From assembly GCF_001426195.1 (NCBI RefSeq), contig NZ_LMRS01000023.1:352044-416043 (forward strand): a DNA stretch of 64,000 nucleotides, read 5' to 3'. Source of the stretch: Sphingomonas sp. Leaf339 (GTDB lineage: Bacteria > Pseudomonadota > Alphaproteobacteria > Sphingomonadales > Sphingomonadaceae). A model generated the notes under the pieces. The model did no database searches. It was not told where the DNA came from and worked only from the letters and a program-made list of their open reading frames with translations. Shown one piece after another: positions 51,793 to 61,121 of this stretch (position 1 is its first letter; the number at the start of each line of letters is the position of its first letter). Both the position numbers and the translations under genes were made by a program.

Positions 51793-52683
51793 TTGGAGTT
51801 CCCCGTCTTGCGTCTCGCCCTATTCATCATGACCGCCACAGCGGCGCTGGTCGCCGCTACGCCTGCCTTGGCGCAGGACGGGACCCAGCCATCGGCCACG
51901 CCCACGTCGACGCTCGCCGCCGATCTCGACAAGGACACGATCACCATCGCGGTGGCCGGCGCATACCTGACCGATTACGAAGGATCGAACGACTATCGCT
52001 TCGTCCCGGCACCTGCCGTGCAGGCGACGATCAGTGGCTACAACATCCAGGTGATTGGCAACCGCGCCTCGGTCGATCTGATCCGCGATCGTCCCGGTCC
52101 CGTCTGGGACCTGCAGGCGGGGCCGATCGGCGTCATCAACTTCAACCGCCAGAGTAACAAGACCATTGACGATCGCCGCATCCGCGCGCTGGGCGAACGC
52201 AACACCGCGATCGAGCTGGGTGGCTTTGTCGGCATCGGCAAGACCGGCGTCATCACCAGCGATTATGACAAGCTGTCCGCCACGCTCAGCTATCGCCACG
52301 ACGTCAACAACGCGCATGACAGCGATATCTGGCAGCCGACGGTCGCCTATTTCACGCCGCTGAACCTGAAGACCGCGGTCGGCCTGTTCGTTTCGGCCGA
52401 GCGCGCCGGTGGCGGCTATGCGCGCAGCTACTACTCGATCGACGGCACGCAGAGCCTGGCGAGCGGTCTGGCCGTGTACAACGCCCGCGGCGGCTGGAAG
52501 AACTGGTCGGTCGGCCTCGCCGGCACCTATTCGGTCACCGGCGATCTGCTGCACGGGTGGAAGGCGATCGGCGGCATCAATTATCGCCGGATGCTGAATG
52601 ATTTTGCCGATAGCCCCGTCGTCTCGGTAGCCGGATCGCGCGGCCAGTGGCTGGCGGCAGCAGGCATCGGTTACACCTTCTAA
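51793..52683 (+). CDS. MipA/OmpV-family outer-membrane protein
   Basis: The 296-residue precursor has a signal peptide (LALFIMTATAALVAATPALAQ) and a beta-barrel of the MipA/OmpV type (ITIAVAGAYLTDYEGSNDYRFVPAP near the start; a final GQWLAAAGIGYTF strand ending in phenylalanine). MipA proteins scaffold murein hydrolases or act as small porins; the role here is unspecified. It starts at TTG 51793, or more likely at TTG 51808, which has GGAG at suitable distance. Confidence 0.88.
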   Translation: MEFPVLRLALFIMTATAALVAATPALAQDGTQPSATPTSTLAADLDKDTITIAVAGAYLTDYEGSNDYRFVPAPAVQATISGYNIQVIGNRASVDLIRDRPGPVWDLQAGPIGVINFNRQSNKTIDDRRIRALGERNTAIELGGFVGIGKTGVITSDYDKLSATLSYRHDVNNAHDSDIWQPTVAYFTPLNLKTAVGLFVSAERAGGGYARSYYSIDGTQSLASGLAVYNARGGWKNWSVGLAGTYSVTGDLLHGWKAIGGINYRRMLNDFADSPVVSVAGSRGQWLAAAGIGYTF

Positions 52684-52737
52684 GCCCACCAGATTGCGCT
52701 GCAACGCGGCGTAAAAATCAATGTAAATAAAGTTTTG

Positions 52738-52771
52738 CGCCGGTGCGTCCTTTGGGAACGCGCCGGCGTTT
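52738..52771 (+). terminator. Hairpin after the MipA-like gene
   Basis: An 11-bp stem (CGCCGGTGCGT/ACGCGCCGGCG, one T-G pair; 52738-52748 and 52758-52768) is followed by TTTCTGTT. It lies 55 bp after the stop and probably ends that transcript. Confidence 0.6.
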
Positions 52772-52866
52772 CTGTTGTCGGTCCATGGCCGGCGACGGTC
52801 GTGGATCGCAGTGAGAGGATGATCTGTCGCGCCCCTGGTGTCGGCAGCCTGCCAGGGGATCAACAC

Positions 52867-53913
52867 ATGACCGATAGCGTAGAATTGATCGACGCACTCG
52901 ACCGCCGGGTCGCGCGACGCGACGAACGGCGCGAATTTTTCAAGGCTGCGTTCGGCATGGGTGCCTTCGCTGTCGGCGGTGCCGCCGCGCTCAGCTTTTC
53001 GACCAAAGCCAGCGCCCAGACCACGACGATCACCGACGCCGATATCCTGAACTTCGCGCTCAACCTCGAATATCTCGAAGCGCAGTTCTATCTTTATGCC
53101 GCGACCGGAGCGGGCCTGCCGTCCAACCTGCTGTCGGGTACGGGCACGCCAGGCGCGGTCATCACCGGCACCGGCGCCAACATGGCCCGTGCGGTCGACT
53201 TTACCGGTGAACCCGCCATTGCCGCCTATGCGCGTGAAATTGCGGCGGACGAGGTCGCGCACGTCACGTTCCTGCGCAGCGCCGGCGCACTTGGCTCGTC
53301 GGCGGTTGCCCAGCCTGCGATCAACATCTCCGGCGCGCTCGATGGCCCCTTCACCGCCGCCGCCCGCGCCGCCGGTGTGATCCCCGCCGGCAACACGACG
53401 ACGCCGTTCGATCCGTATTCAAGCCCCGACAATTTCCTGCTCGGCTCATACATCTTCGAGGACGTTGGCGTCACCGCCTACAAGGGCGCATCGCCGCTCA
53501 TCACCAACAAGACGTTCCTTCAGGCGGCGGCCGGCATCCTGGCGGTCGAGGCGTATCACGCCGCGATCGTCCGCACGACGCTGTACGCCCGTGGCATGGG
53601 GTCGATTGCAACGGCCAATTCGGCAGCTGTCGCAGCCAAGCCGTCTCTGCTGACCGCCGCCGATCAGATCTCGAACGCCCGCGACTCGCTCGATGGCGCC
53701 ACCCGCGATCTCGATCAGGGTATTTCGCCGACCACGGTCAGCAATGCGCTGGTATCGAACATCGTACCGCTCGATTCAAACGGGATCGCCTTCAGCCGTA
53801 CGCCCAGCCAGGTGCTGAACATCGTCTATCTGAACGCCGCAGCGGCCACGATGGGTGGCTTCTTCCCCAACGGACTGAACGGCAACCTGCGCGCCAGCGT
53901 CGCCGCATCCTGA
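52867..53913 (+). CDS. Ferritin-like domain secreted protein (paralogue 1)
   Basis: The 348-residue protein has an N-terminal export signal with paired arginines (RRDERREFFKAAFGMGAFAVGG, Tat-like) cleaved near KASAQ. The mature part is a ferritin-like helical bundle of the type PF13668: metal-binding-type pairs EYLEAQFY, ADEVAHVTFL, EDVGVTAY and AVEAYHAA. Related plant and bacterial proteins are desiccation-associated. The C-terminal FSRTPSQVLNIVYLN block is shared with the next gene, so they are tandem paralogues. Iron storage is not proven for this family. Confidence 0.9.
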   Translation: MTDSVELIDALDRRVARRDERREFFKAAFGMGAFAVGGAAALSFSTKASAQTTTITDADILNFALNLEYLEAQFYLYAATGAGLPSNLLSGTGTPGAVITGTGANMARAVDFTGEPAIAAYAREIAADEVAHVTFLRSAGALGSSAVAQPAINISGALDGPFTAAARAAGVIPAGNTTTPFDPYSSPDNFLLGSYIFEDVGVTAYKGASPLITNKTFLQAAAGILAVEAYHAAIVRTTLYARGMGSIATANSAAVAAKPSLLTAADQISNARDSLDGATRDLDQGISPTTVSNALVSNIVPLDSNGIAFSRTPSQVLNIVYLNAAAATMGGFFPNGLNGNLRASVAAS

Positions 53914-53956
53914 TCCGCACACCGCATCCAACTTTTTCCTCTAGGGAGGACCTGTC

Positions 53957-54997
53957 ATGAGCGAAGAACGCTTCATTCTGGACGTGATCGAAGAAGCCAA
54001 TGCCAAGCGTCGCCTGGAACGCCGCCGGTTCATGCGGATGGCCGGTGGTGCCGCCGTCGCCGCCGGTGGCCTGTCGATGCTGGCCGCCTGTAACGACGAC
54101 GACAACGACCCCATCGCCACGCCGACGCCAACCCCGACCGCCACGACCGGCGTGTCCGAGGTCGACGTGCTCAACTTCGCGTTGCAGCTCGAATATCTCG
54201 AGGCCAATTTCTACAGCTACGCCGCGTTCGGCACGCCGATCGCCAGCACGCTGACGGCCGGTGTCGGCACGCAAGGGTCGGTACAGTTGCCCAGCACCAC
54301 CGCTGGTCGTCCGCGTCAGGTGGCCTTCACCGACCCGGTCGTCGCGCAGTACGCGCGCGAAATCGCCTATGACGAGATCGCGCACGTCACCTTCCTGCGT
54401 AACGCGATCGGCACCGCCGCCGTTGCGGCGCAGCCGGCGCTCAACATCTCGGGCGATGCCACCGGCTCCTTCACCCTCGCCGCTCGCGCGTCCGGTGTGG
54501 TCAACGGCACTTCGACTTTCGATCCCTACGCATCGGACGAGGCGTTCCTCCTCGGCGCGTTCATCTTCGAGGATGTCGGCGTCACCGCGTACATGGGCGG
54601 CGTCCAGCTACTCAGCACGCCGAGCTTCATCGAAGCCGCAGCGGGCATCCATGCGGCCGAGGCGTATCACGCCGGTCTCGTCCGCACGGTCCTCTACCGC
54701 AAGGGCCTGAGCAATCAGTTCCTCATCACGTCCGCCGGCCAGATTTCGGCGGCACGCGACATGCTGGACGGCACCGCGAACACCGGCCTGCTCAACCAGG
54801 GCGGTTCGCGCGACCAGGGCATCGTCGGCTCGGCGAATACGATCTCGAACATCGTGCCGACCGACGCCAACGGCCTGGTCTTCGTCCGTTCGCCCAGTCA
54901 GGTGCTCAACATCGTGTACCTGAACGGGGCAGCCGGCACGAGCAGCGGCGGGTTCTACCCCGCCGGTGTCAACGGCGCCGTCCGCACGACGTCCTGA
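53957..54997 (+). CDS. Ferritin-like domain lipoprotein (paralogue 2)
   Basis: The 346-residue protein has an RRRFMRM Tat-type motif and a lipobox LAAC (cysteine near residue 51) followed by a Thr/Pro linker. The ferritin-like bundle repeats the paralogue's elements: EYLEANFY, YDEIAHVTFL, EDVGVTAY, AAEAYHAG and VRSPSQVLNIVYLN. It lies 43 bp after the first copy with AGGGAGGA before the ATG, so both are co-expressed. Anchoring by a lipid distinguishes it from copy 1. A strong terminator follows. Confidence 0.9.
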   Translation: MSEERFILDVIEEANAKRRLERRRFMRMAGGAAVAAGGLSMLAACNDDDNDPIATPTPTPTATTGVSEVDVLNFALQLEYLEANFYSYAAFGTPIASTLTAGVGTQGSVQLPSTTAGRPRQVAFTDPVVAQYAREIAYDEIAHVTFLRNAIGTAAVAAQPALNISGDATGSFTLAARASGVVNGTSTFDPYASDEAFLLGAFIFEDVGVTAYMGGVQLLSTPSFIEAAAGIHAAEAYHAGLVRTVLYRKGLSNQFLITSAGQISAARDMLDGTANTGLLNQGGSRDQGIVGSANTISNIVPTDANGLVFVRSPSQVLNIVYLNGAAGTSSGGFYPAGVNGAVRTTS

Positions 54998-55021
54998 ACC
55001 TAACCAGTTCCGACCGGAGAG

Positions 55022-55056
55022 GGGGTCGCGCCACATCGGCGCGGCCCCTTTTTGTT
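55022..55056 (+). terminator. Intrinsic terminator of the ferritin-like pair
   Basis: An 11-bp stem (GGGGTCGCGCC/GGCGCGGCCCC, loop ACATC) is followed by TTTTTGTTT. It is a textbook Rho-independent terminator 25 bp after the stop. Confidence 0.9.
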
Positions 55057-55086
55057 TGTGGCCGCCTCGACACGCGCCTATGCTGG

Positions 55087-57153
<2,067 letters not shown>

Positions 57154-57456
57154 CTAATCTAGGTGTTGCCGCAGTGCTTACGTCGACAAGGCTGCGGCAA
57201 TGACTTTCCTGTATTGGTTTTTGAAGCCTTTAAGCAAACGGTAGAATGATGTGGATTGTCCATACTGTGCCGGACCCCTTACATCATTCACAATGACGCG
57301 AAGGTGTCTTAATCGAATGGCACCTATTTTAAATTGCCGGTTGTGAAGATAACCGGCAATCTAGCAGCGTGGGCTTAAACAAGTTCAAAGACCGTCGGCT
57401 TGGTCTAATCAGCGAGACAATAATCTGGCTGGGGCATTGAAGATACTTACGAATAA
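57154..57456. other. AT-richer gene-free stretch after thiC
   Basis: About 300 bp with visibly low GC and no credible coding frame, repeat or RNA gene. It separates thiC from the convergent toxin gene and may be remnant DNA. Confidence 0.5.
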
Positions 57457-57723
57457 TTACCGATAAACTTCTCGCCGATGCGCCACCCGCACGACCAGCA
57501 CCGTGATCCGCTCGTCCTCGATCCGCGCAACCACACGATAATCGCCGATCCGCCAGCGCCACAGTCCCGCATGATCGCCGACCAGCGCACTACCGATGGC
57601 GCGCGGATCCTCCTGTGATGCGATCCGGTCTTCCAGGGTCTTGACGATCCGCGCCGCCGCCGTCCGGTCGAGTTTCCTCAGTTCCTTCGCCGCTTCGGGC
57701 AGGAACTCAATCGCCCAGACCAA
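57457..57723 (-). CDS. RelE/ParE-family toxin
   Basis: The 88-residue protein has the RelE/ParE fold pattern: [26 protein letters not shown] as the N-terminal helices, [26 protein letters not shown] as the beta-sheet and AHRREVYR at the C terminus, which is a typical functional end. It would cleave mRNA on ribosomes or inhibit gyrase. The start lies inside the antitoxin gene (17-bp overlap), the normal antitoxin-first order. Confidence 0.92.
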   Translation of the reverse strand: MVWAIEFLPEAAKELRKLDRTAAARIVKTLEDRIASQEDPRAIGSALVGDHAGLWRWRIGDYRVVARIEDERITVLVVRVAHRREVYR

Positions 57724-57925
57724 GCTCGGCCTTCAGCGTCGCAAGCGGAATTGCGTCACACGCGCGGAAATCGCGCAACCGCTCTTCCGCCAGATAGAAA
57801 TCTTCGAGATCGTCCAGATGCGCTTCGATCGCCTCGCGCGCATAGAATGTCTTGGTGCGGCCGGTCCGCTGGGCCAGCGCCTCCAGCCGTTGCTCGGTGT
57901 CGCCATTCAATCGAACTGCCAGCAT
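57707..57925 (-). CDS. RHH-type antitoxin
   Basis: The 72-residue protein begins with a ribbon-helix-helix domain ([33 protein letters not shown]) and ends with an acidic toxin-binding helix ([14 protein letters not shown]). It neutralises the co-encoded RelE-like toxin and should repress the operon. GGGAGG precedes the ATG. A promoter and an inverted repeat lie immediately upstream. Confidence 0.92.
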   Translation of the reverse strand: MLAVRLNGDTEQRLEALAQRTGRTKTFYAREAIEAHLDDLEDFYLAEERLRDFRACDAIPLATLKAELGLGD

Positions 57926-57936
57926 CGTCGCCTCCC

Positions 57937-57973
57937 GCTATACAAATATAGCAGGGCGCAAAGGCTTATTCAA
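57937..57973 (-). promoter_or_regulatory. Promoter and operator of the toxin-antitoxin operon
   Basis: Reading on the minus strand, TTGAAT (57973-57968) is followed after exactly 17 bp by TATATT (57950-57945). The -10 box lies in a perfect inverted repeat GCTATA-TTTG-TATAGC (57952-57937), a likely binding site of the RHH antitoxin, so the operon should be autoregulated. Confidence 0.75.
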
Positions 57974-57989
57974 CGGAGGTGCTCGGCCA

Positions 57990-58057
57990 GCCACTTTCAA
58001 CGAAAAGCCACTTTCGTGAAAAGTGACCCCGCCACTTTATACATCCGTGCAAAGTGC
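57990..58057. repeat. Cluster of GCCACTTT motifs
   Basis: GCCACTTT occurs three times (57990, 58007, 58031) and AAAGTG twice in inverted sense (58020, 58051). One pair forms a CACTTT-CGTGA-AAAGTG hairpin. The cluster lies between the DUF427 stop and the toxin-antitoxin promoter. Confidence 0.55.
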
Positions 58058-58059
58058 GC

Positions 58060-58341
58060 TCACCGCACCACCACGCCCTTCCAAAACGCCACCCGCCCAG
58101 CGATCGCGGCCGCCGCGTCCTTCGGCGTCGGATAATACCACGCCGCATCCCGGTTCTCCGCGCCGCCGGCGACCAGCGTGTAATAATGCGCGGTGCCCTT
58201 CCACGGACAAACGCTCGTCGTCGCGCTGTCCTTCAGCACCGCCGGATCGATTGACGCCAGCGGGAAGTAACTGTTGCCCTCGACGACGACGATATCGTCG
58301 CTCGCCGCGATCCGCGTGTCGTTCCACCATGCTTCGGCCAT
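58060..58341 (-). CDS. DUF427-domain protein
   Basis: The 93-residue protein is a complete DUF427 domain: VVVEGNSYFPLASID, TSVCPWKGTAHYYTLV with the conserved cysteine-tryptophan pair, and AAWYYPTPKDAAAAIAGRVAFWKGV. The family is a small beta-rich fold of unknown function, sometimes fused to nucleotidyltransferase domains. It is a single gene with a cluster of short repeats beyond its stop. Confidence 0.9.
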   Translation of the reverse strand: MAEAWWNDTRIAASDDIVVVEGNSYFPLASIDPAVLKDSATTSVCPWKGTAHYYTLVAGGAENRDAAWYYPTPKDAAAAIAGRVAFWKGVVVR

Positions 58342-58441
58342 GTCGTTCTCCTTGGCTGCTGCAACGCCTGATGTCGGCCGATCGTGCCGTCACTCGCATC
58401 CACCCCGACGCGCCGGTCACGGGCGCCGGGGCAGGACGGTG

Positions 58442-58573
58442 TCAGTCCTTGGGGCCGCCGACGATGCCGACCGGGCGGTCCTTGGTCGATGGGTGAGAGG
58501 CGTTCTGCTTGGGCGGCTTGGCCGCCTTGGGTTTGCGGACTTCCTTGTTCGACTTTTGCTGGCTCTTGGCCAT
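58442..58573 (-). CDS. 43-residue lysine-rich protein
   Basis: A short gene on the minus strand encodes a highly basic, disordered peptide (MAKSQQKSNKEVRKPKAAKP then PKQNASHPSTKDRPVGIVGG and PKD). The codon use fits a real gene and the end GIVGGPKD looks conserved in type. No function was recognised; nucleic-acid or ribosome binding is possible. It lies about 100 bp upstream of the DUF427 gene on the same strand. Confidence 0.6.
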   Translation of the reverse strand: MAKSQQKSNKEVRKPKAAKPPKQNASHPSTKDRPVGIVGGPKD

Positions 58574-58745
58574 GATCGGTTCCGATCGGGGCGGAAGGCC
58601 CCGGCCGAACCCTACACCCCCCGCGCGGCGATGCCCATCGCCCTATACTGACGGATGCCGCCGCGCCACACCTCGCGCGCAAAGTGTCCAACAGCCGTCG
58701 CCCGCCCGCTGTCCTACACGCGCCATTTCTGGTTCACCCTGGTCG

Positions 58746-59544
58746 ATGAGCAAATCGACCGACACCCCGCCCGCCGCCGGCATCCTCGTCGACCATGCCG
58801 GTACGACATCCTCCCCCGTCTCGCGCTTCGACGCACATGGCTTTGATCCTACGGAGTTCGAATGGCGCCCCGTCGCCCGCCGGCCGCGCAGCGATGGCTG
58901 GACGCCCGACGTGCAGCGCCGCTTCATTCAGGCGCTGGCCGAAACCGGCTTGGTGCAGGAGGCGGCGCAGGCCGTCGATATGTCGGTGCAGAGCGCCTAT
59001 CGCCTGCGCACCGCGCCGGGATCGGAGGGGTTCGCCCGCGCCTGGGCCGCCGCGCTTCACGCCGCCGCCGACCGGATCGCCGACCTCGCCTTCGCCCGCG
59101 CGATCGAGGGGGAGGAGGTGCCCGTCTTCGACGGCGACGGGGTGCGCATCGGCGCGAAGCGGCGCGAAGCGGCGCGTCAACGACCGGATGGTGATGTTCC
59201 TGCTGCGCGCCCATCGGCCGGAACGATACGGCGTCGCGCATCGCACCGCGGCGGCCGCCGAGGCGCAGCCCGCGCCCGAGCAACCGCTGCCCGATGCCCT
59301 CGCCGCGCTCGGCCCCGTGCCACCCGCCGATCCGCACTGCCTGATCCCGCCGGCCGCGCTGGCCGCGGCGGTCGATACCGCGCGCGCGGTGGCCGATGTC
59401 TACGATCGCTATCCCGTCGACGAACGCGAACCCTATGCCGCCCTGCGCATACCCGCCGACCACCCCGTCACCCACGAACGCCGCCGCAACCGTCGCCAGC
59501 GCCGGGCAGGCGGGAATGGCGCAAACGACACGTTCTTGGCCTAA
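58746..59544 (+). pseudogene. HTH-domain DNA-binding protein broken by a 10-bp tandem duplication
   Basis: The N-terminal half (MSKSTDTPPAAGIL through a helix-turn-helix GLVQEAAQAVDMSVQSAYRLR, to GVRIGAKRR) is in one frame. The C-terminal half (VNDRMVMFLLRAHRPERYG to the end at 59544) continues in another. At 59151-59176 the 10-mer GGCGCGAAGC occurs twice in tandem, followed by GGCGCG; removing one copy restores a single frame of about 262 codons. The HTH resembles those of phage terminase small subunits and sphingomonad DNA-binding proteins. Without the duplication it would be intact. Confidence 0.8.
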
Positions 59545-59561
59545 CCTTAGCCTAACCTTCC
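59536..59561 (-). repeat. Inverted copy of the 1463-1488 tandem repeat
   Basis: This is the reverse complement of the two-unit AAGGTTAGGCY repeat at 1463-1488 over 26 bp. It overlaps the last codons and stop of the frameshifted HTH gene and ends 4 bp before the ung stop. Confidence 0.8.
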
Positions 59562-59564
59562 GGG

Positions 59565-60251
59565 TCAGCCGGGCGGCAAGGCCCAGTCGATCGCCGCCTC
59601 GCCATGGCTCGCCAGAAAGGCATTGGCCTGCGAGAAATGGCGGCTGCCGAACCAGCCATTATACGCCGACAGGGGAGAGGGGTGAGGGGCCTTCAGCACC
59701 AGATGAGTGCCGTCGTTCTTCACGAACGCCGCCTTCTTCTGGGCATAGCTGCCCCACAGCATGAACACGACCGGATCGGGCTTGGCCGCCACCAGCCGGA
59801 TGACGGCATCGGTGAACCGCTCCCACCCCCGGTCGCGGTGCGATGCCGCCTGTCCGCTTGCCACCGTCAGCACGCTGTTCAGCAGCAGCACGCCCTGCTT
59901 CGCCCAATGCTCCAGATGGCCATGCGTCGCCGGCTCGATCCCGCAATCGGTGCGCAGTTCCTTGTAGATGTTCAGCAGGCTGGGCGGCGGCTTCACCCCC
60001 GGCTGGACCGAGAAGCACAGGCCATGCGCCTGTCCCTCGCCATGATAGGGGTCCTGCCCCAGGATCACGACCCGCACCGCCGGCAGCGGCGTCAGGTCCA
60101 GCGCCCGGAACCAGTCGGCCGACGGCGGGAAGATGCGCTTGCCCGCCTGCTTCTCCGCGACCAGGAAGGCGCGGAGCGCGGCCATGTATTCGCTGTCGAA
60201 CTCGCCCCGCAGCGGCTCCAGCCAGGTCGGATTGAGCCGTACGTCACTCAT
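59565..60251 (-). CDS. ung: Uracil-DNA glycosylase, family 1
   Basis: The enzyme removes uracil from DNA in base-excision repair. The 228-residue protein has the catalytic motif GQDPYH (residues 65-70, catalytic D67), the Ser-Pro loop [12 protein letters not shown] and the DNA-minor-groove loop [11 protein letters not shown]. The length matches the family. It is followed on the same strand by no partner; upstream 3 bp away is the PhnA-domain gene, which may be co-transcribed. Confidence 0.97.
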   Translation of the reverse strand: MSDVRLNPTWLEPLRGEFDSEYMAALRAFLVAEKQAGKRIFPPSADWFRALDLTPLPAVRVVILGQDPYHGEGQAHGLCFSVQPGVKPPPSLLNIYKELRTDCGIEPATHGHLEHWAKQGVLLLNSVLTVASGQAASHRDRGWERFTDAVIRLVAAKPDPVVFMLWGSYAQKKAAFVKNDGTHLVLKAPHPSPLSAYNGWFGSRHFSQANAFLASHGEAAIDWALPPG

Positions 60252-60254
60252 CGC

Positions 60255-60554
60255 TCAACGCTTCCGCACGAACTCGGCGCGCAGCACCAGCCCCTTGATG
60301 CCGTCGAACTTGCAGTCGATCTCCTGCGCATCGCCGGTCAGCCGGATGGACTTGATGAGCGTCCCGCGCTTCAGCGTCTGGCCCGCGCCTTTCACGGTCA
60401 GGTCCTTGATCAGCGTCACCTGATCGCCATCGGCCAGCAGGTTGCCGACCGAATCGCGCACCTCGACCGCCTGTTCGGCGCTGGCGGTCGCCACGTTGGC
60501 CGCGCTGACCCACTCGCCGCTCGCCTCGTCATAGACATACTCGTCGTCGCTCAC
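60255..60554 (-). CDS. PhnA-domain protein (YjdM-like, short form)
   Basis: The 99-residue protein has the C-terminal PhnA domain VRDSVGNLLADGDQVTLIKDLTVKGAGQTLKRGTLIKSIRL and DCKFDGIKGLVLRAEFVRK. The N-terminal zinc ribbon of full-length YjdM (about 110 residues) is reduced to an acidic YVYDEASGEWV segment without cysteines. The family is no longer thought to hydrolyse phosphonoacetate in E. coli; role unknown. Its stop is 3 bp before the ung start. Confidence 0.9.
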   Translation of the reverse strand: MSDDEYVYDEASGEWVSAANVATASAEQAVEVRDSVGNLLADGDQVTLIKDLTVKGAGQTLKRGTLIKSIRLTGDAQEIDCKFDGIKGLVLRAEFVRKR

Positions 60555-60630
60555 GCCATCGCTCCTGCTGCGCCGTTTGCGCTAGAGCAGCCCGCCGCCA
60601 CCCGAAAGCCGTTTCGCGCGTTCTCCCGTC

Positions 60631-61116
60631 ATGCGCTTCCTTCTCGCCGCCCTGCCGGCCCTCGCCCTGCTCACCACCGCCGCCGCCCCGCCGGCGCCAA
60701 CGTTCGACGCGCTGCGCTTCTTCAACGGCAAGACCGAGGGGAAGGGGCGGTTCAAGGTCGTGCTGCGCGCCGGCCACGACGTGCACGTGCAGGGCCATGG
60801 CCGGATGGAGGGCGACACGCTGATCCTCGACCAGATCGTCACCCGCGAAGGCACCGCCCCCAAACCCCGCCAATGGCGCATCCGCGAGGTATCACCGGGC
60901 CGCTACACCGGCACGCTGACCGATGCCAAGGGCGCGATCACCGGCGAGACGACCGGCGACCGGCTGCATCTCGCCTTCACCAGCACCGGCGGGTTCAAGG
61001 TCGAACAATGGCTGACGCTCGCCGCCGATGGCCGCTCGGCCCAGAACCGGCTGACCGCCAAGAAGTTCGGCATCACCGTCGCCACGCTGGACGAGACGAT
61101 CCGCAAGCTCGACTGA
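60631..61116 (+). CDS. DUF3833-family secreted protein
   Basis: The 161-residue precursor has a signal peptide (LLAALPALALLTTAAA) and a lipocalin-like beta-barrel of the DUF3833 family: FDALRFFNGKTEGKGRFKVV, REVSPGRYTGTLTDAKG, GETTGDRLHLAFTS and the end FGITVATLDETIRK. The function of the family is not established. It lacks a lipobox cysteine, unlike many relatives. It diverges from the PhnA-domain gene and converges on the S41 peptidase gene. Confidence 0.88.
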   Translation: MRFLLAALPALALLTTAAAPPAPTFDALRFFNGKTEGKGRFKVVLRAGHDVHVQGHGRMEGDTLILDQIVTREGTAPKPRQWRIREVSPGRYTGTLTDAKGAITGETTGDRLHLAFTSTGGFKVEQWLTLAADGRSAQNRLTAKKFGITVATLDETIRKLD

Positions 61117-61121
61117 CGCGA

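Noticed and set aside
58746..59544. Prophage remnant suggested by the terminase-like HTH gene
   Set aside because: There is no other phage gene, integrase or attachment repeat nearby. The HTH family also occurs in chromosomal sphingomonad proteins.
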